NCBI RefSeq assembly: GCF_039655875.1
Contig: NZ_JBBYXK010000001.1
Location: forward strand, 1-64,000
Length of the DNA: 64,000 bases
Direction: 5' to 3'
DNA from: Emcibacter sp. SYSU 3D8
GTDB taxonomy: Bacteria > Pseudomonadota > Alphaproteobacteria > SMXS01
Shown here: positions 50,948-59,466 of the stretch, in pieces
Layout: each line of letters starts with the position of its first letter
How positions within the stretch are numbered: the first letter of the stretch is position 1
The notes under the pieces: generated by a model
Database searches by the model: none
What the model was told of the DNA's origin: nothing
The model's input: only the letters and a program-made list of their open reading frames with translations
Position numbers and translations under genes: made by a program

Positions 50948-51697
50948 TCAGGAGGCAATCATGCCGCCATCCACGTGCAGAGCGCCACCCGTCATGTAGG
51001 AGGATTTGCTCGAAAGCAGGAATACGACGCCGTCGCCGATCTCCTCGGGCGAGGCGAGGCGCTTCATCGGCACCACCTGGGCGAACACCTCGTCATTGCC
51101 GCCGGTGGCGGCATCCATGGGCGGCGTCTTGGTGTTGCCGGGGCAGATCACGTTCACCCGGATGTTCTTGTCGGCATATTCGAGGCCGGCGCACTTGGTC
51201 AGCCCCATGATCGCGTGCTTGGCCGCCGTGTACCAATTCAGGCCGGGCATCGCCTTCACACCGTAGATCGAGGCATTGTTGACGATGGCGCCGCCGCCGG
51301 CGCGCACCATGGCGGCCAGCTCGTATTTCATGCAGTAGAACGTGCCCTTGTAGTTCAGGTCGGTGCCCCGGTTGAATTCGTCCAGGCTCATCTCGTGGAT
51401 CGGCACCAGGGTTTCATGGAACATGCCCGAATTGTTGAAGGCCAGATCCAGCCGGCCGAATTCCTTCTCCGCCCGGGCAACCAGCGCCTCGCACTGCTCG
51501 GCGACCGAGGTATCGGTGCGGTGGAACAGCGCCTTGCCGCCCGCCTGCTGGATTTCATGGCAGACCGCTTCGCCCTTGTCGGCCGAGCGGTTGCCGATGA
51601 CCACGGTGGCGCCTTCGCGGCCCATGGCGATCGCCGCGGCGCGGCCGATGCCGCTGCCGCCGCCGGTGACGATGGCAATCTTGTTCTCGAGCAGCAT
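50948..51697 (-). CDS. SDR family oxidoreductase
   Basis: 249-aa classical SDR. TGGGSGIGRA cofactor loop, NNASIYG with the catalytic Ser, YTAAK in LNWYTAAKHAI, and GGALHVDGGMIAS at the end. The open frame extends to 51739, but ATG 51697 with GGGAGA upstream is preferred. First gene of a probable SDR-epoxide hydrolase operon; oxidation of a diol or alcohol is the natural guess. Confidence 0.88.
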   Translation of the reverse strand: MLLENKIAIVTGGGSGIGRAAAIAMGREGATVVIGNRSADKGEAVCHEIQQAGGKALFHRTDTSVAEQCEALVARAEKEFGRLDLAFNNSGMFHETLVPIHEMSLDEFNRGTDLNYKGTFYCMKYELAAMVRAGGGAIVNNASIYGVKAMPGLNWYTAAKHAIMGLTKCAGLEYADKNIRVNVICPGNTKTPPMDAATGGNDEVFAQVVPMKRLASPEEIGDGVVFLLSSKSSYMTGGALHVDGGMIAS

Positions 51698-51922
51698 GGC
51701 AGGATCTCCCGTTTGTTCCATTGACGCGGATTCCGCCAACCTTAGCAGGATTCACGGGAACGCCGGAAGAAGCGCGATGGCAAATAATCAGGCCTGCAGT
51801 TTTTGATTCTGGTGACCCCGTGCTCGCCGTGCTAAGGCACGCACCGCTCTAATTCCCTCTCCAGAAATTCAGGGCGCCCAATTTTTCCGGCCCGCAACCG
51901 GGCAGGCGGCAACAGGCAGAGC

Positions 51923-53128
51923 GTGATCAAGACAGGCAAATCGTCGGGCAGGTGGTTGACCGTGCAGCTGGTCGCCGTTTCGGCGCTCGGACCGTTCGGC
52001 ATGCACCTGATCATCCCGGCCATCGCCCCGATCAAGGAATATTTTGACATTCCCGCCTCGACCGCCGCGCTGCTGGTCAGCGCGACATTGGGCGGCATCG
52101 CCATCTCCACCCTGTTTTTCGGTCTGCTCGCCGACCGTTTCGGCAGGCGGCCCATGCTGATCGTTGGCGTCATCTGTTTCGTCATCGGCAGCCTGATGGG
52201 CACGTTCGGCGAAACCGCGGGTATGGTGATCGCGGGCCGGGTGGTGCAGGGCATCGGCGGTTCGGCGGGCATCGTCATCTCCCGCGCGGTGATCCGCGAC
52301 CTTCACAGTCACGAGAAGGCCACCAGCATTCTCGCCTATCTGACCATGATCGTGATGATCGCGCCGATCATGGCGCCGGCATTCTCCGGCTTTCTGGTGC
52401 ACAGCTTTGGCTGGCGCATGGTTTTCGAGGTTTCGGGCGGCCTGGGTTTCATGGTGCTGACGTGGCTCGCGTTCCGGTTCCCCGAGACCCTGAAGGATCC
52501 GGTCCCGCTGCCCGACTTCATCTCGCTGGTGCGCGCCTATCTCAGCGTGCTGCGATCGCCGGCCTTCGTGCTCTACACCCTGTCCGGCTCGTTCATCATG
52601 GTGTCGTTCTTCGGCATGATGAGCGGCGTGCCCTATGTGGCTGAGGAAGCCTGGAATATCGCGCCGGACCAGCTGGGATTCTATCTGGGCGCGGGCGGCC
52701 TGGGGATGATGGCGAGCGCATTCATCACCGCCCGTGTCGCCGAAACCTTCGACCACGACACTCTGCTGATGATCGGCTTCGCGGTCATCGGCGTCGGCGT
52801 CACGTCGTCGGTCGTGCTGTTCGGGGTGGGAATCAACCATCCGCTGTGCCTGTTCGGCCCGGCTGTGATCAACGGTTTCGGCGCGGGATTTGTGCTGCCC
52901 ACGTCGACGTCGCGCGCCCTGTCGGCATCGCCGCGCATGACCGGCACTGCCGCCGGCATGATGACCTTCCTGCAATTCACCTTCGGCACCATCGCCGCGC
53001 AGGCGCAGGGCGCCTTCGATCATTCCACGGTGTGGCCGGTTCTGGGGTTCATCGTCGTCGGCAATGGCGTGTCGGCGATTTTCGCATTCTGGGCTATTGC
53101 GAGCCGCAAGCGTCTCAGCGCATCCTGA
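51923..53128 (+). CDS. MFS transporter, Bcr/CflA drug-resistance type
   Basis: 401-aa inner-membrane antiporter with twelve predicted helices. The MFS motif between helices 2 and 3 is LLADRFGRRPMLIVG. The motif C-like VVQGIGGSAGIVISRAVIRD and the TM1 start LGPFGMHLIIPAIAPIKEYF are Bcr/CflA features (proton-driven drug or metabolite efflux). Start GTG 51923. Divergent from the SDR gene; 74 bp before the ferredoxin gene on the same strand. It may export a toxic substrate or intermediate of the surrounding catabolic genes. Confidence 0.9.
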   Translation: MIKTGKSSGRWLTVQLVAVSALGPFGMHLIIPAIAPIKEYFDIPASTAALLVSATLGGIAISTLFFGLLADRFGRRPMLIVGVICFVIGSLMGTFGETAGMVIAGRVVQGIGGSAGIVISRAVIRDLHSHEKATSILAYLTMIVMIAPIMAPAFSGFLVHSFGWRMVFEVSGGLGFMVLTWLAFRFPETLKDPVPLPDFISLVRAYLSVLRSPAFVLYTLSGSFIMVSFFGMMSGVPYVAEEAWNIAPDQLGFYLGAGGLGMMASAFITARVAETFDHDTLLMIGFAVIGVGVTSSVVLFGVGINHPLCLFGPAVINGFGAGFVLPTSTSRALSASPRMTGTAAGMMTFLQFTFGTIAAQAQGAFDHSTVWPVLGFIVVGNGVSAIFAFWAIASRKRLSAS

Positions 53129-53202
53129 CAACAGCGTCAAGGCTGGCTTGCCTTGAGTCGCGTCAGCGGTTATGTCATCCGCAAAATCGTTATCGGAGAA
53201 GC

Positions 53203-53565
53203 ATGATGTCCGAAGGGACCTACTATCCCGTCGCCAAGACGGCCGACATCGACCAGGGCAAGTGCAAGGCCTTCCAGATCGAAGGCCATGATGTCCTGAT
53301 CGCGCGCACCAAAACCGACGACTTCTACGCGGTCGAGAATCTGTGCTCGCATGCCGATGCCACGCTGGAAGGCGGCCGCATCCGCGGCAATCACATCATG
53401 TGTCCGCTTCACGGCGCCCGCTTCAGCCTGGTGGACGGCAGCTTCGGCCCGCCGGCCTGGGCGCCGATCAAGACCTATACGATCCGCGTCGAGGGCGACC
53501 AGATCGAGGTGCTGATCACCGGCCCGCTGGAAAAGAAGGCGCGCGGCGCCATGGGGATGTTCTAG
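53203..53565 (+). CDS. Rieske-type [2Fe-2S] ferredoxin
   Basis: 120-aa soluble Rieske protein of the biphenyl/naphthalene dioxygenase ferredoxin type. Cluster ligands are in NLCSHADATLEGG (Cys, His) and MCPLHGARFSL (Cys, His). It would carry electrons from a reductase to Rieske oxygenases; three alpha subunits are in this window and no other ferredoxin was seen. The last 15 residues extend slightly beyond the usual fold. ATG 53203 or 53206, behind GGAGAA. Confidence 0.9.
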   Translation: MMSEGTYYPVAKTADIDQGKCKAFQIEGHDVLIARTKTDDFYAVENLCSHADATLEGGRIRGNHIMCPLHGARFSLVDGSFGPPAWAPIKTYTIRVEGDQIEVLITGPLEKKARGAMGMF

Positions 53566-53579
53566 CCCTTCCGGCCGCC

Positions 53580-54296
53580 CTACCAGGGAACCGGGTTTCC
53601 GTCCCATCCGATGAAACGTCCCGTCGTCGCCAGGGATGCCGTGGCGATCACCTGCCTGAGGCCGGCGATGCTCTCGGCCGGTTTCAGGGGCGCAGACTCG
53701 CCGCCCATCCCGGTTTCCACCCATCCCGGATGCAGCGACATCACGGTGATGCCCTGACCGCGCAGTTCCAGCGCCAGGGTACTCATGAGAAAGTTCGCGG
53801 CGGCCTTGGTCGAGCCATAGGCGAGGTGTCCGCCCGCCGGATCGCCGATCGATGCCATTGAACTCGAGACCGTGAACACTTTTTTCTGGTCCGATCTGGC
53901 CACATTGCCGATGAACGCCTCGATCATGCGCAGCGGCGCCATAGTGTTGATGGCAAAGGTATGTTGCCAGCTGTCATAATCCATGCTGCCGAGCGCCTGC
54001 GCCTGCATGCCGCCCTCGGCAAAGCCGATCAGGCCATAGGTGCCGGCGTTGTTGACCAGCACGTCGATGGGATCGTCTGCCAGATCGGCGGCCAGCGCGC
54101 GGATCGAATCCGGATCGCCGATGGACAGGGCGTGGACGCTGATCCGGCCGTTTGACCCTCCGGCAAGCGTACGCAGGTCGGCCGCCATGCCCGGATCGCG
54201 GCAGCAGGCGTAGACCCGCCAGCCGTCTGCCGCGTATTGCCGGACGAATTCGAGGCCAAGACCCCTGTTCGCGCCTGTCACCAGAATACTCGGCAT
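53580..54296 (-). CDS. SDR family protein (C-factor-like)
   Basis: 238-aa SDR of the C-factor/sniffer-like branch: ILVTGANRGLGLEFVRQY cofactor loop, LVNNAGTYG, SSSMASIGD with the catalytic Ser, and YGSTKAAANF. The ending (GRFIGWDGNPVPW) is characteristic of that branch. A much longer open frame exists upstream, but ATG 54296 with GGGAGG fits the fold start. Convergent with the ferredoxin gene, 14 bp away. Substrate unknown. Confidence 0.85.
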   Translation of the reverse strand: MPSILVTGANRGLGLEFVRQYAADGWRVYACCRDPGMAADLRTLAGGSNGRISVHALSIGDPDSIRALAADLADDPIDVLVNNAGTYGLIGFAEGGMQAQALGSMDYDSWQHTFAINTMAPLRMIEAFIGNVARSDQKKVFTVSSSMASIGDPAGGHLAYGSTKAAANFLMSTLALELRGQGITVMSLHPGWVETGMGGESAPLKPAESIAGLRQVIATASLATTGRFIGWDGNPVPW

Positions 54297-54465
54297 GCGC
54301 AATCCTCCCCGATATTGCCAGCCGGCATCATAGCGCAGGCGTGTCCGGCCGTCGCGCGCGGCGACTTGCTGCATCGGGGCCAACGACCGTATATTGGTGC
54401 GACGCCCGGCAGCAGCGCGGGGACGCCAACCGGGCCTGTGCGGCAAGCCGAGAAGTGGACCGACG

Positions 54466-55359
54466 ATGACCGTGATGGATACGGGCAACACGCTGACCAT
54501 CGACGCCCGTGTCGATGAATTGTACAGCCCCGCCTTCTGGCACGCCCATTTCCCGAAGCTGAGCATCAACAGCCATCTCCAGGCCTGGGACAGGGATACC
54601 GGCGTGCTGCCGTCCGACACGCGCCGCCTGCATACCGAGCGGATGCTGGAGGAGGGCTACTTTCAGGAGCGCAACGAGACCTTCGCCAGATATGCCCCGC
54701 TGCTGGCCGAGGCGGTGTTCACGTGCAACACGCTGGATATTCCGCCGGCCTTCATCTTCCTGTTCGATGAAACCTGGAAGTGCTTCTATTCGTTGAATCC
54801 GATGCTCACCCATTTCCTGGGCAAGGACTACACCGTCCTGCCGGATTTCTGGACCTGGCATGTGGACCCGGCGCAGGGCGAAGCCGGCTGGCGGCCGCAC
54901 CGCGACAAGGGCCGCCAGGCGCTGGGGCCCAACAACGTCCCGCTGTCGTTGACCGTCTGGGCGCCGCTGACCGAGGCGCATCCGCAGAACGGCTGCATGT
55001 ACATCCTGCCCGCCAATCTCGATCCGGTATACGGCACCGAGCGCGAGAAGGAATGGAAGGTGGATCTCCCCAGCGTGCGGGCGATGCCCGGCCAGCCCGG
55101 CGATTATTTCTGCTGGAACCAGGCGGTGCTGCATTGGGGTAGCCGCACCACGCGCTTTGCCCGGCATCCGCGTCTCAGCATGGCGCTGGAGTTCCAGCGC
55201 GGCGACATGAAGCCGTTCAATACGCCTCTGATTCCGCCGTTCACCAATCTGAGATTCGAGGACCGGCTGAAACTCGTGGGCAAACAGATACTGCAGTACA
55301 AGCACATGTATCCGCTGGCGGCCCGGTTCGAGCAGCTGGCCCAGCGCCTCGTCGCCTAG
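54466..55359 (+). CDS. phytanoyl-CoA dioxygenase (PhyH) family protein
   Basis: 297-aa Fe(II)/2-oxoglutarate oxygenase. Iron ligands H145 and D147 in WRPHRDKG, and H223 in AVLHWGSR; the Arg that binds 2-oxoglutarate is likely in the following TTRFARHPR. Between these, VPLSLTVWAPLTEAHPQNGC is a typical PhyH strand pair. Likely hydroxylates a small hydrophobic molecule. It starts a forward run towards the acyl-CoA dehydrogenase gene (81-bp gap). Confidence 0.85.
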   Translation: MTVMDTGNTLTIDARVDELYSPAFWHAHFPKLSINSHLQAWDRDTGVLPSDTRRLHTERMLEEGYFQERNETFARYAPLLAEAVFTCNTLDIPPAFIFLFDETWKCFYSLNPMLTHFLGKDYTVLPDFWTWHVDPAQGEAGWRPHRDKGRQALGPNNVPLSLTVWAPLTEAHPQNGCMYILPANLDPVYGTEREKEWKVDLPSVRAMPGQPGDYFCWNQAVLHWGSRTTRFARHPRLSMALEFQRGDMKPFNTPLIPPFTNLRFEDRLKLVGKQILQYKHMYPLAARFEQLAQRLVA

Positions 55360-55440
55360 CATCGCCGCAAGAACGTTTGCATCTGTCGGGCGCGTGCCTA
55401 TAGTGCGCGAAAATCCGCGACTGCAGAAGAGCCATCCGAC

Positions 55441-56643
55441 ATGGACCTGACCTATACGGGCGAGGATCTCGCGTTCCAGAACGAGGTGCGCGCTTTCCTG
55501 AAGGAAAATCTGAGCGACGAGCTCAAGCGCGCCACCGACAAGACCACCACCGTCTTCGTCGAGAAGGACGTTGCCGAGAAGTGGCAGCAGAAGCTCTACG
55601 AGAAGGGCTGGCTGGCCTATTTCTGGCCCAAGGAATATGGCGGCACCGGTTGGACCGCCACCCAGCGCTACATCTTCCAGCAGGAATGCGCCGCGGCCGG
55701 CGCGCCGGGCATCATTCCCATGGGCATCCGCTATGTGGGACCGGTGATCTTTACCTTCGGCACCCAGGCGCAGAAGGATTTCTTCCTGCCGAAGATCCTC
55801 AACGGCGAACATTACTGGTGCCAGGGCTATTCCGAGCCGGGCGCCGGTTCGGACCTGGCCGGACTGAAGACGCGCGCGGTGCGCGACGGCGACCATTACG
55901 TGGTCAACGGCTCGAAAATCTGGACGACCCATGCCCATCATGCCGACTGGATTTTCTGCCTGGTCCGCACCGACAGTTCCGGCCGCAAGCAGGAAGGCAT
56001 CACGTTCCTGCTGATCGACCTGAAGACGCCGGGCATCAAGATCGATCCGATCATCACCATGGGTCTCGACCATGAGGTCAACCAGGTGTTCTTCGATGAC
56101 GTGCGTGTGCCGCTCGAAAATCGCGTCGGCGAGGAAAACCAGGGCTGGGAATATGCCAAGTTCCTGCTGGAGTTCGAGCGCGGCGGCGGATCGTCGGGAT
56201 ATCTGAAGGCGGCGCTGGCCAAGCTGAAGATGGTCGTGTCGTCGCAGGTGGACGGCACCCAGCCGCTGGCCCGCGACCCGCATTTCGCCGCCGAGATGGC
56301 CAAGGTGGAAGTGGGCGTGATGGCGCAGGAAATCACCGAACTGCGCATGATGTCGAAGCTCGCCGCCGGCCAGCCGCCGGGCGCCGAATCCTCGATCATG
56401 AAGTCGACCTCGGTCGATCTGGGCCAGCGCATGAGCGAACTCATGATCGAGGCGCTCGACTACTACGCCACGCCCATGCCGGCTGGCGGGCGTCCGCTTT
56501 ACGAGATCAACGACTGGCTGCCGGGCCCCGAATACGCGCCGCCCGCCATCGGCACCTATCTCAACAAGCGCGCATCGTCGATCTTCGGCGGCTCCAACGA
56601 GGTCCAGCGCGACATCATCGCCAAGCTCGTCCTTCGGTTGTAG
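55441..56643 (+). CDS. acyl-CoA dehydrogenase
   Basis: 400-aa FAD flavoenzyme introducing an alpha-beta double bond into acyl-CoA; electrons go to ETF. Signatures: FQNEVRAFLKENL, EYGGTGWTATQRYIFQQE, GYSEPGAGSDLAGLKTRAV and the FAD/dimer end SSIFGGSNEVQRDIIAKLV. Length and the YVVNGSKIWTTHAHHADWIF block suit the branch found in steroid and branched-acid degradation clusters. ATG 55441. The following NTF2-like and methyltransferase genes probably share its transcript (40-bp gap). Confidence 0.9.
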   Translation: MDLTYTGEDLAFQNEVRAFLKENLSDELKRATDKTTTVFVEKDVAEKWQQKLYEKGWLAYFWPKEYGGTGWTATQRYIFQQECAAAGAPGIIPMGIRYVGPVIFTFGTQAQKDFFLPKILNGEHYWCQGYSEPGAGSDLAGLKTRAVRDGDHYVVNGSKIWTTHAHHADWIFCLVRTDSSGRKQEGITFLLIDLKTPGIKIDPIITMGLDHEVNQVFFDDVRVPLENRVGEENQGWEYAKFLLEFERGGGSSGYLKAALAKLKMVVSSQVDGTQPLARDPHFAAEMAKVEVGVMAQEITELRMMSKLAAGQPPGAESSIMKSTSVDLGQRMSELMIEALDYYATPMPAGGRPLYEINDWLPGPEYAPPAIGTYLNKRASSIFGGSNEVQRDIIAKLVLRL

Positions 56644-56683
56644 ACTACCGTCCCATCGAGGGGGTCCATACTGAGGGGGGGGC

Positions 56684-57097
56684 ATGAACGCCGCACGCAG
56701 TCATGTGGACTTGATTAAATTCATCTTTTCCCGGCGTCTGTTAGGTGATTATGAGCCGTTGTTGAATGCCGTTTCCGACGATGTCGAATGGTGCTCGATC
56801 GGCGAATCGGGCGCGCTGCCCTGGTCGGGAAAATGGCACGGCAAGGCCGGCGTGGTCGCCTTTTTCGACGCGGTCGCCAATGCGGTCGATGTTGTCGGAT
56901 TCGAGGCGATCGACCACATTGTGGATGACGAGCAGATCGCCCTGCTGGGCAGGATCAGCTTCCGCTCGAAAGGCTCCACCCGTATCCGCGAGGAGCAGAA
57001 GGTCGACATCTTCACCTTTCGCGACGGCAAGATCGTCAAGTTCTGGGAAGTGTTCCAGGTGCAGCCGGTAATCGCCAGTCTCCAGCCGGGCGCTTAA
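56684..57097 (+). CDS. NTF2/SnoaL-like protein
   Basis: 137-aa SnoaL-like protein: [20 protein letters not shown], then [20 protein letters not shown] and a [19 protein letters not shown] ending. A ketosteroid-isomerase-like pocket is expected; role unknown. ATG 56684 lies behind a long G run (GAGGGGGGGGC). Its stop overlaps the next start in TAATG, so the two are translationally coupled. Confidence 0.8.
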   Translation: MNAARSHVDLIKFIFSRRLLGDYEPLLNAVSDDVEWCSIGESGALPWSGKWHGKAGVVAFFDAVANAVDVVGFEAIDHIVDDEQIALLGRISFRSKGSTRIREEQKVDIFTFRDGKIVKFWEVFQVQPVIASLQPGA

Positions 57098-57810
57098 TGT
57101 CCACGGCGGCGGGCCCCACGAACGACTATTCGGATACCGCGGACGAGTACGGCCGCGCCGAGTTCACCGGCACCATGTATCTGGCGTTCCGCGACGTTCC
57201 CTGGCTGATCTCACAATGTGCCTCGGGCAGCAGGGCGCTGGACTATGGCTGCGGTGCGGGCCGCTCGAGCCGGCTGCTCAAGCGGCTCGGCTACGAGGTG
57301 ACCGGCATCGACATCTCGGACGCCATGCTGGAGGCTGCGCGCGAACTCGATCCCGGCGGGGATTACCGGCGCATCGAAGGCGGGCGCATTCCGTTGCCCG
57401 GCGACAGCGTCGACCTGGCTTTCTCGTCGCTGGTGTTCTTCGAGATTCCGACGCTTGAAGGCATGACCGAGGCCGCCGCCGAGATTCGCCGCGTGCTGAA
57501 GCCCGGCGGCGTCTTCGTGCTGCTCATCGGCGCCGAACGGCTCTACGATTTCGAATGGCTGACGGTAAAGGTCGACTATCCGGAGAACCGGAACTGCCAG
57601 CCCGGCAACGCGGTGCGCGTGTTCCTGACGGAAGTGGGGCTGGAACTGACCGACTATTACTGGACCGACGCCGACTACCGGACGATGTTCGCCGACGCTG
57701 GTCTCCAGGTCGTTCGGCTGCACCAGCCGATGGGGTCGGAGGCTGACGGCTATCCCTGGATCAACGAGCACAAAGTGCCGTCGTTCTCAATCTATGTGGC
57801 GCGGAAGTAA
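57097..57810 (+). CDS. class I SAM-dependent methyltransferase
   Basis: 237 aa. Motif I is [20 protein letters not shown], with the acidic residue after strand 2 in [15 protein letters not shown]. The post-I and core strands [16 protein letters not shown] and [16 protein letters not shown] follow the Methyltransf_11 plan. The C-terminal part ([20 protein letters not shown]) closes the sheet. Starts in the TAATG overlap with the NTF2-like gene. Methylates an unknown small molecule, possibly an intermediate in the same route. Confidence 0.88.
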   Translation: MSTAAGPTNDYSDTADEYGRAEFTGTMYLAFRDVPWLISQCASGSRALDYGCGAGRSSRLLKRLGYEVTGIDISDAMLEAARELDPGGDYRRIEGGRIPLPGDSVDLAFSSLVFFEIPTLEGMTEAAAEIRRVLKPGGVFVLLIGAERLYDFEWLTVKVDYPENRNCQPGNAVRVFLTEVGLELTDYYWTDADYRTMFADAGLQVVRLHQPMGSEADGYPWINEHKVPSFSIYVARK

Positions 57811-57900
57811 GGACTTAGTATTCAGAAATATTCGTCATCTCCGTACACGCGAGGACAAAGATGGAGAAGGGAAGGTATCTTGTCCGCCGCTCCATAGAAC

Positions 57901-57917
57901 GAAAAAATTATTTTTTC
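57901..57917. terminator. A/T hairpin between convergent methyltransferase and Rieske genes
   Basis: GAAAAAA pairs with TTTTTTC over TTA; all A-T pairs plus one G-C, with T runs readable on either strand. Degenerate pieces of the dispersed palindrome (cgtcatctccg near 57835, gcgcggcaatgaag near 57967) flank it. The 184-bp gap has no gene. Confidence 0.4.
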
Positions 57918-57994
57918 ACAGCCCGCGTGGAATCAACGGTGTTCTACGAATAGCTGGGTTCACGCGTGCGCGGCAATGAAGATTTAGGTAAGTA

Positions 57995-59371
57995 TTACTT
58001 CTCACCAGCGATATACCGGTCCAGTTCACGGTGGAAATGCCGCAGCCGTTGTTCCTGCTCGCTGAAGCGCATGCCCTTGAAGGCCCGTGAGCGCAGGCCT
58101 TGCTGCACCACCGGCACGAGCATGGAATCCTGCTCGAGCACGAAGCCCAGGCCCGGCTCGCCGTGCCGGATGTGCTGGCGCTCGGGCCGGGTGCGGCCGG
58201 AGCAGTCGGTGCCGTCCTCAACGCCCATATAGACCGGCGGTTTGGCGTCATCGACCGGTTGCAGGATCACCTGCACGTCGTAGACGAATCGCTCGGGATC
58301 ACGTGGGTCCGGGCGGAAGCGCTGGAACAGGAACCCTTCCGGGTGAATGTTCAGGGTCACGTTGGGGAAGATGAAATAGGCCCAGTCGTCGGTCGCCTGG
58401 TTCTCGGTCAGCCCGTCGAACCATTTACCCGCCTTCGCATAGGCCGGAACCTTGTGTTGCTGGATCGCCTTGCGCACCTGACCGGCTGTGCCGGTGAAGG
58501 CGTCCGGGTCCATACCCGCATCCGCCAGCATCATCTTCAGGCCGTCATTGATGGTTTCCTGATCCTCCAGCCGCGGGCTGACGGTTGCGAATTCCATCAG
58601 CATCCGGCTCATGCCGTTCTCCAGCAGATCCCATTGCTGGTGATAGTCATCGTAGAACGGCAGGATCTCGGCGTGGATCGAGTGGACGTGGTAGCTCTCG
58701 AGAAACGCATCGAGGGCCACCTTCCAGTTGGCCGGCCAGCGTGTCTCCACGTCCTTCACCACCACCATGTCCTCGAAGTGGAACGGCGCCAGCTGGGCGG
58801 GCAGCGCGCCCAGGTAGTCCGTCAGGTGCTGTGACGGCGCCGGGTCGAGATTGATGAACACGAAGCCGCCCCACTGATCGAGCGCCACCGGCGACAATGG
58901 CGGCTCGTCGCAGACGATCGCGTCGCGGAAGGTGTCGCGGTCGGTGATCCGGTTGAGGCTGCCGTCGATGTTCCACTGCCAGGAGTGGAACGCGCAGGTG
59001 AAATGCTCGCCATGGCCGAAATCGGCCATGACCAGCCTATTGCCGCGGTGGTGGCAGACATTGTGGAAGGCGCGGATGCCATCGTCGGCGCGGACAACGA
59101 TCACGCTCTGGTTGCCGATGTCGAACCTGAACCAGTCGCCCACATTGGGGATATCCGAGGCGCGGCCGGCGATCAGCCAGACCCGCGCCCAGAGCCGTTC
59201 CCATTCGGCCTGCGCGAAGCCGGGGTCATGGTACCGGCCGGCGTCGATCAGGCCGGTGCCGTTGTCGATATAGGGGAACTTGCGCTCGGGCTCGTTTTCG
59301 CCGGCGTCCGGATTGATCCGCCAGCCGGTCTCGTGGTCGTATTCCCGCTCGGAGAAATTCCTGAACTTCAT
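57995..59371 (-). CDS. Rieske non-heme iron oxygenase, alpha subunit (copy 3)
   Basis: 458-aa paralogue of the oxygenase at 16652-18025: the same layout, IPNVGD-like segment, YIDNG near the start and ELDRYIAGEK at the end. Rieske ligands C106, H108, C126 and H129 (VCHHRGN, TCAFHSWQW); iron site in DAFLESYHVHSIH. No adjacent reductase or beta subunit. Divergent from the carboxyltransferase gene, convergent with the methyltransferase. Duplicated alpha-only Rieske enzymes in one region suggest related but different substrates or steps. Confidence 0.9.
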   Translation of the reverse strand: MKFRNFSEREYDHETGWRINPDAGENEPERKFPYIDNGTGLIDAGRYHDPGFAQAEWERLWARVWLIAGRASDIPNVGDWFRFDIGNQSVIVVRADDGIRAFHNVCHHRGNRLVMADFGHGEHFTCAFHSWQWNIDGSLNRITDRDTFRDAIVCDEPPLSPVALDQWGGFVFINLDPAPSQHLTDYLGALPAQLAPFHFEDMVVVKDVETRWPANWKVALDAFLESYHVHSIHAEILPFYDDYHQQWDLLENGMSRMLMEFATVSPRLEDQETINDGLKMMLADAGMDPDAFTGTAGQVRKAIQQHKVPAYAKAGKWFDGLTENQATDDWAYFIFPNVTLNIHPEGFLFQRFRPDPRDPERFVYDVQVILQPVDDAKPPVYMGVEDGTDCSGRTRPERQHIRHGEPGLGFVLEQDSMLVPVVQQGLRSRAFKGMRFSEQEQRLRHFHRELDRYIAGEK

Positions 59372-59466
59372 GATAATCCGCGTCCTCCCCAGGCCCGCTT
59401 ACCGGGCGGTATCCTAGCGCGGCCCGGGCGTGACTGCTAGGCTCCCGCCAAAGCAGGGGAGGAACC

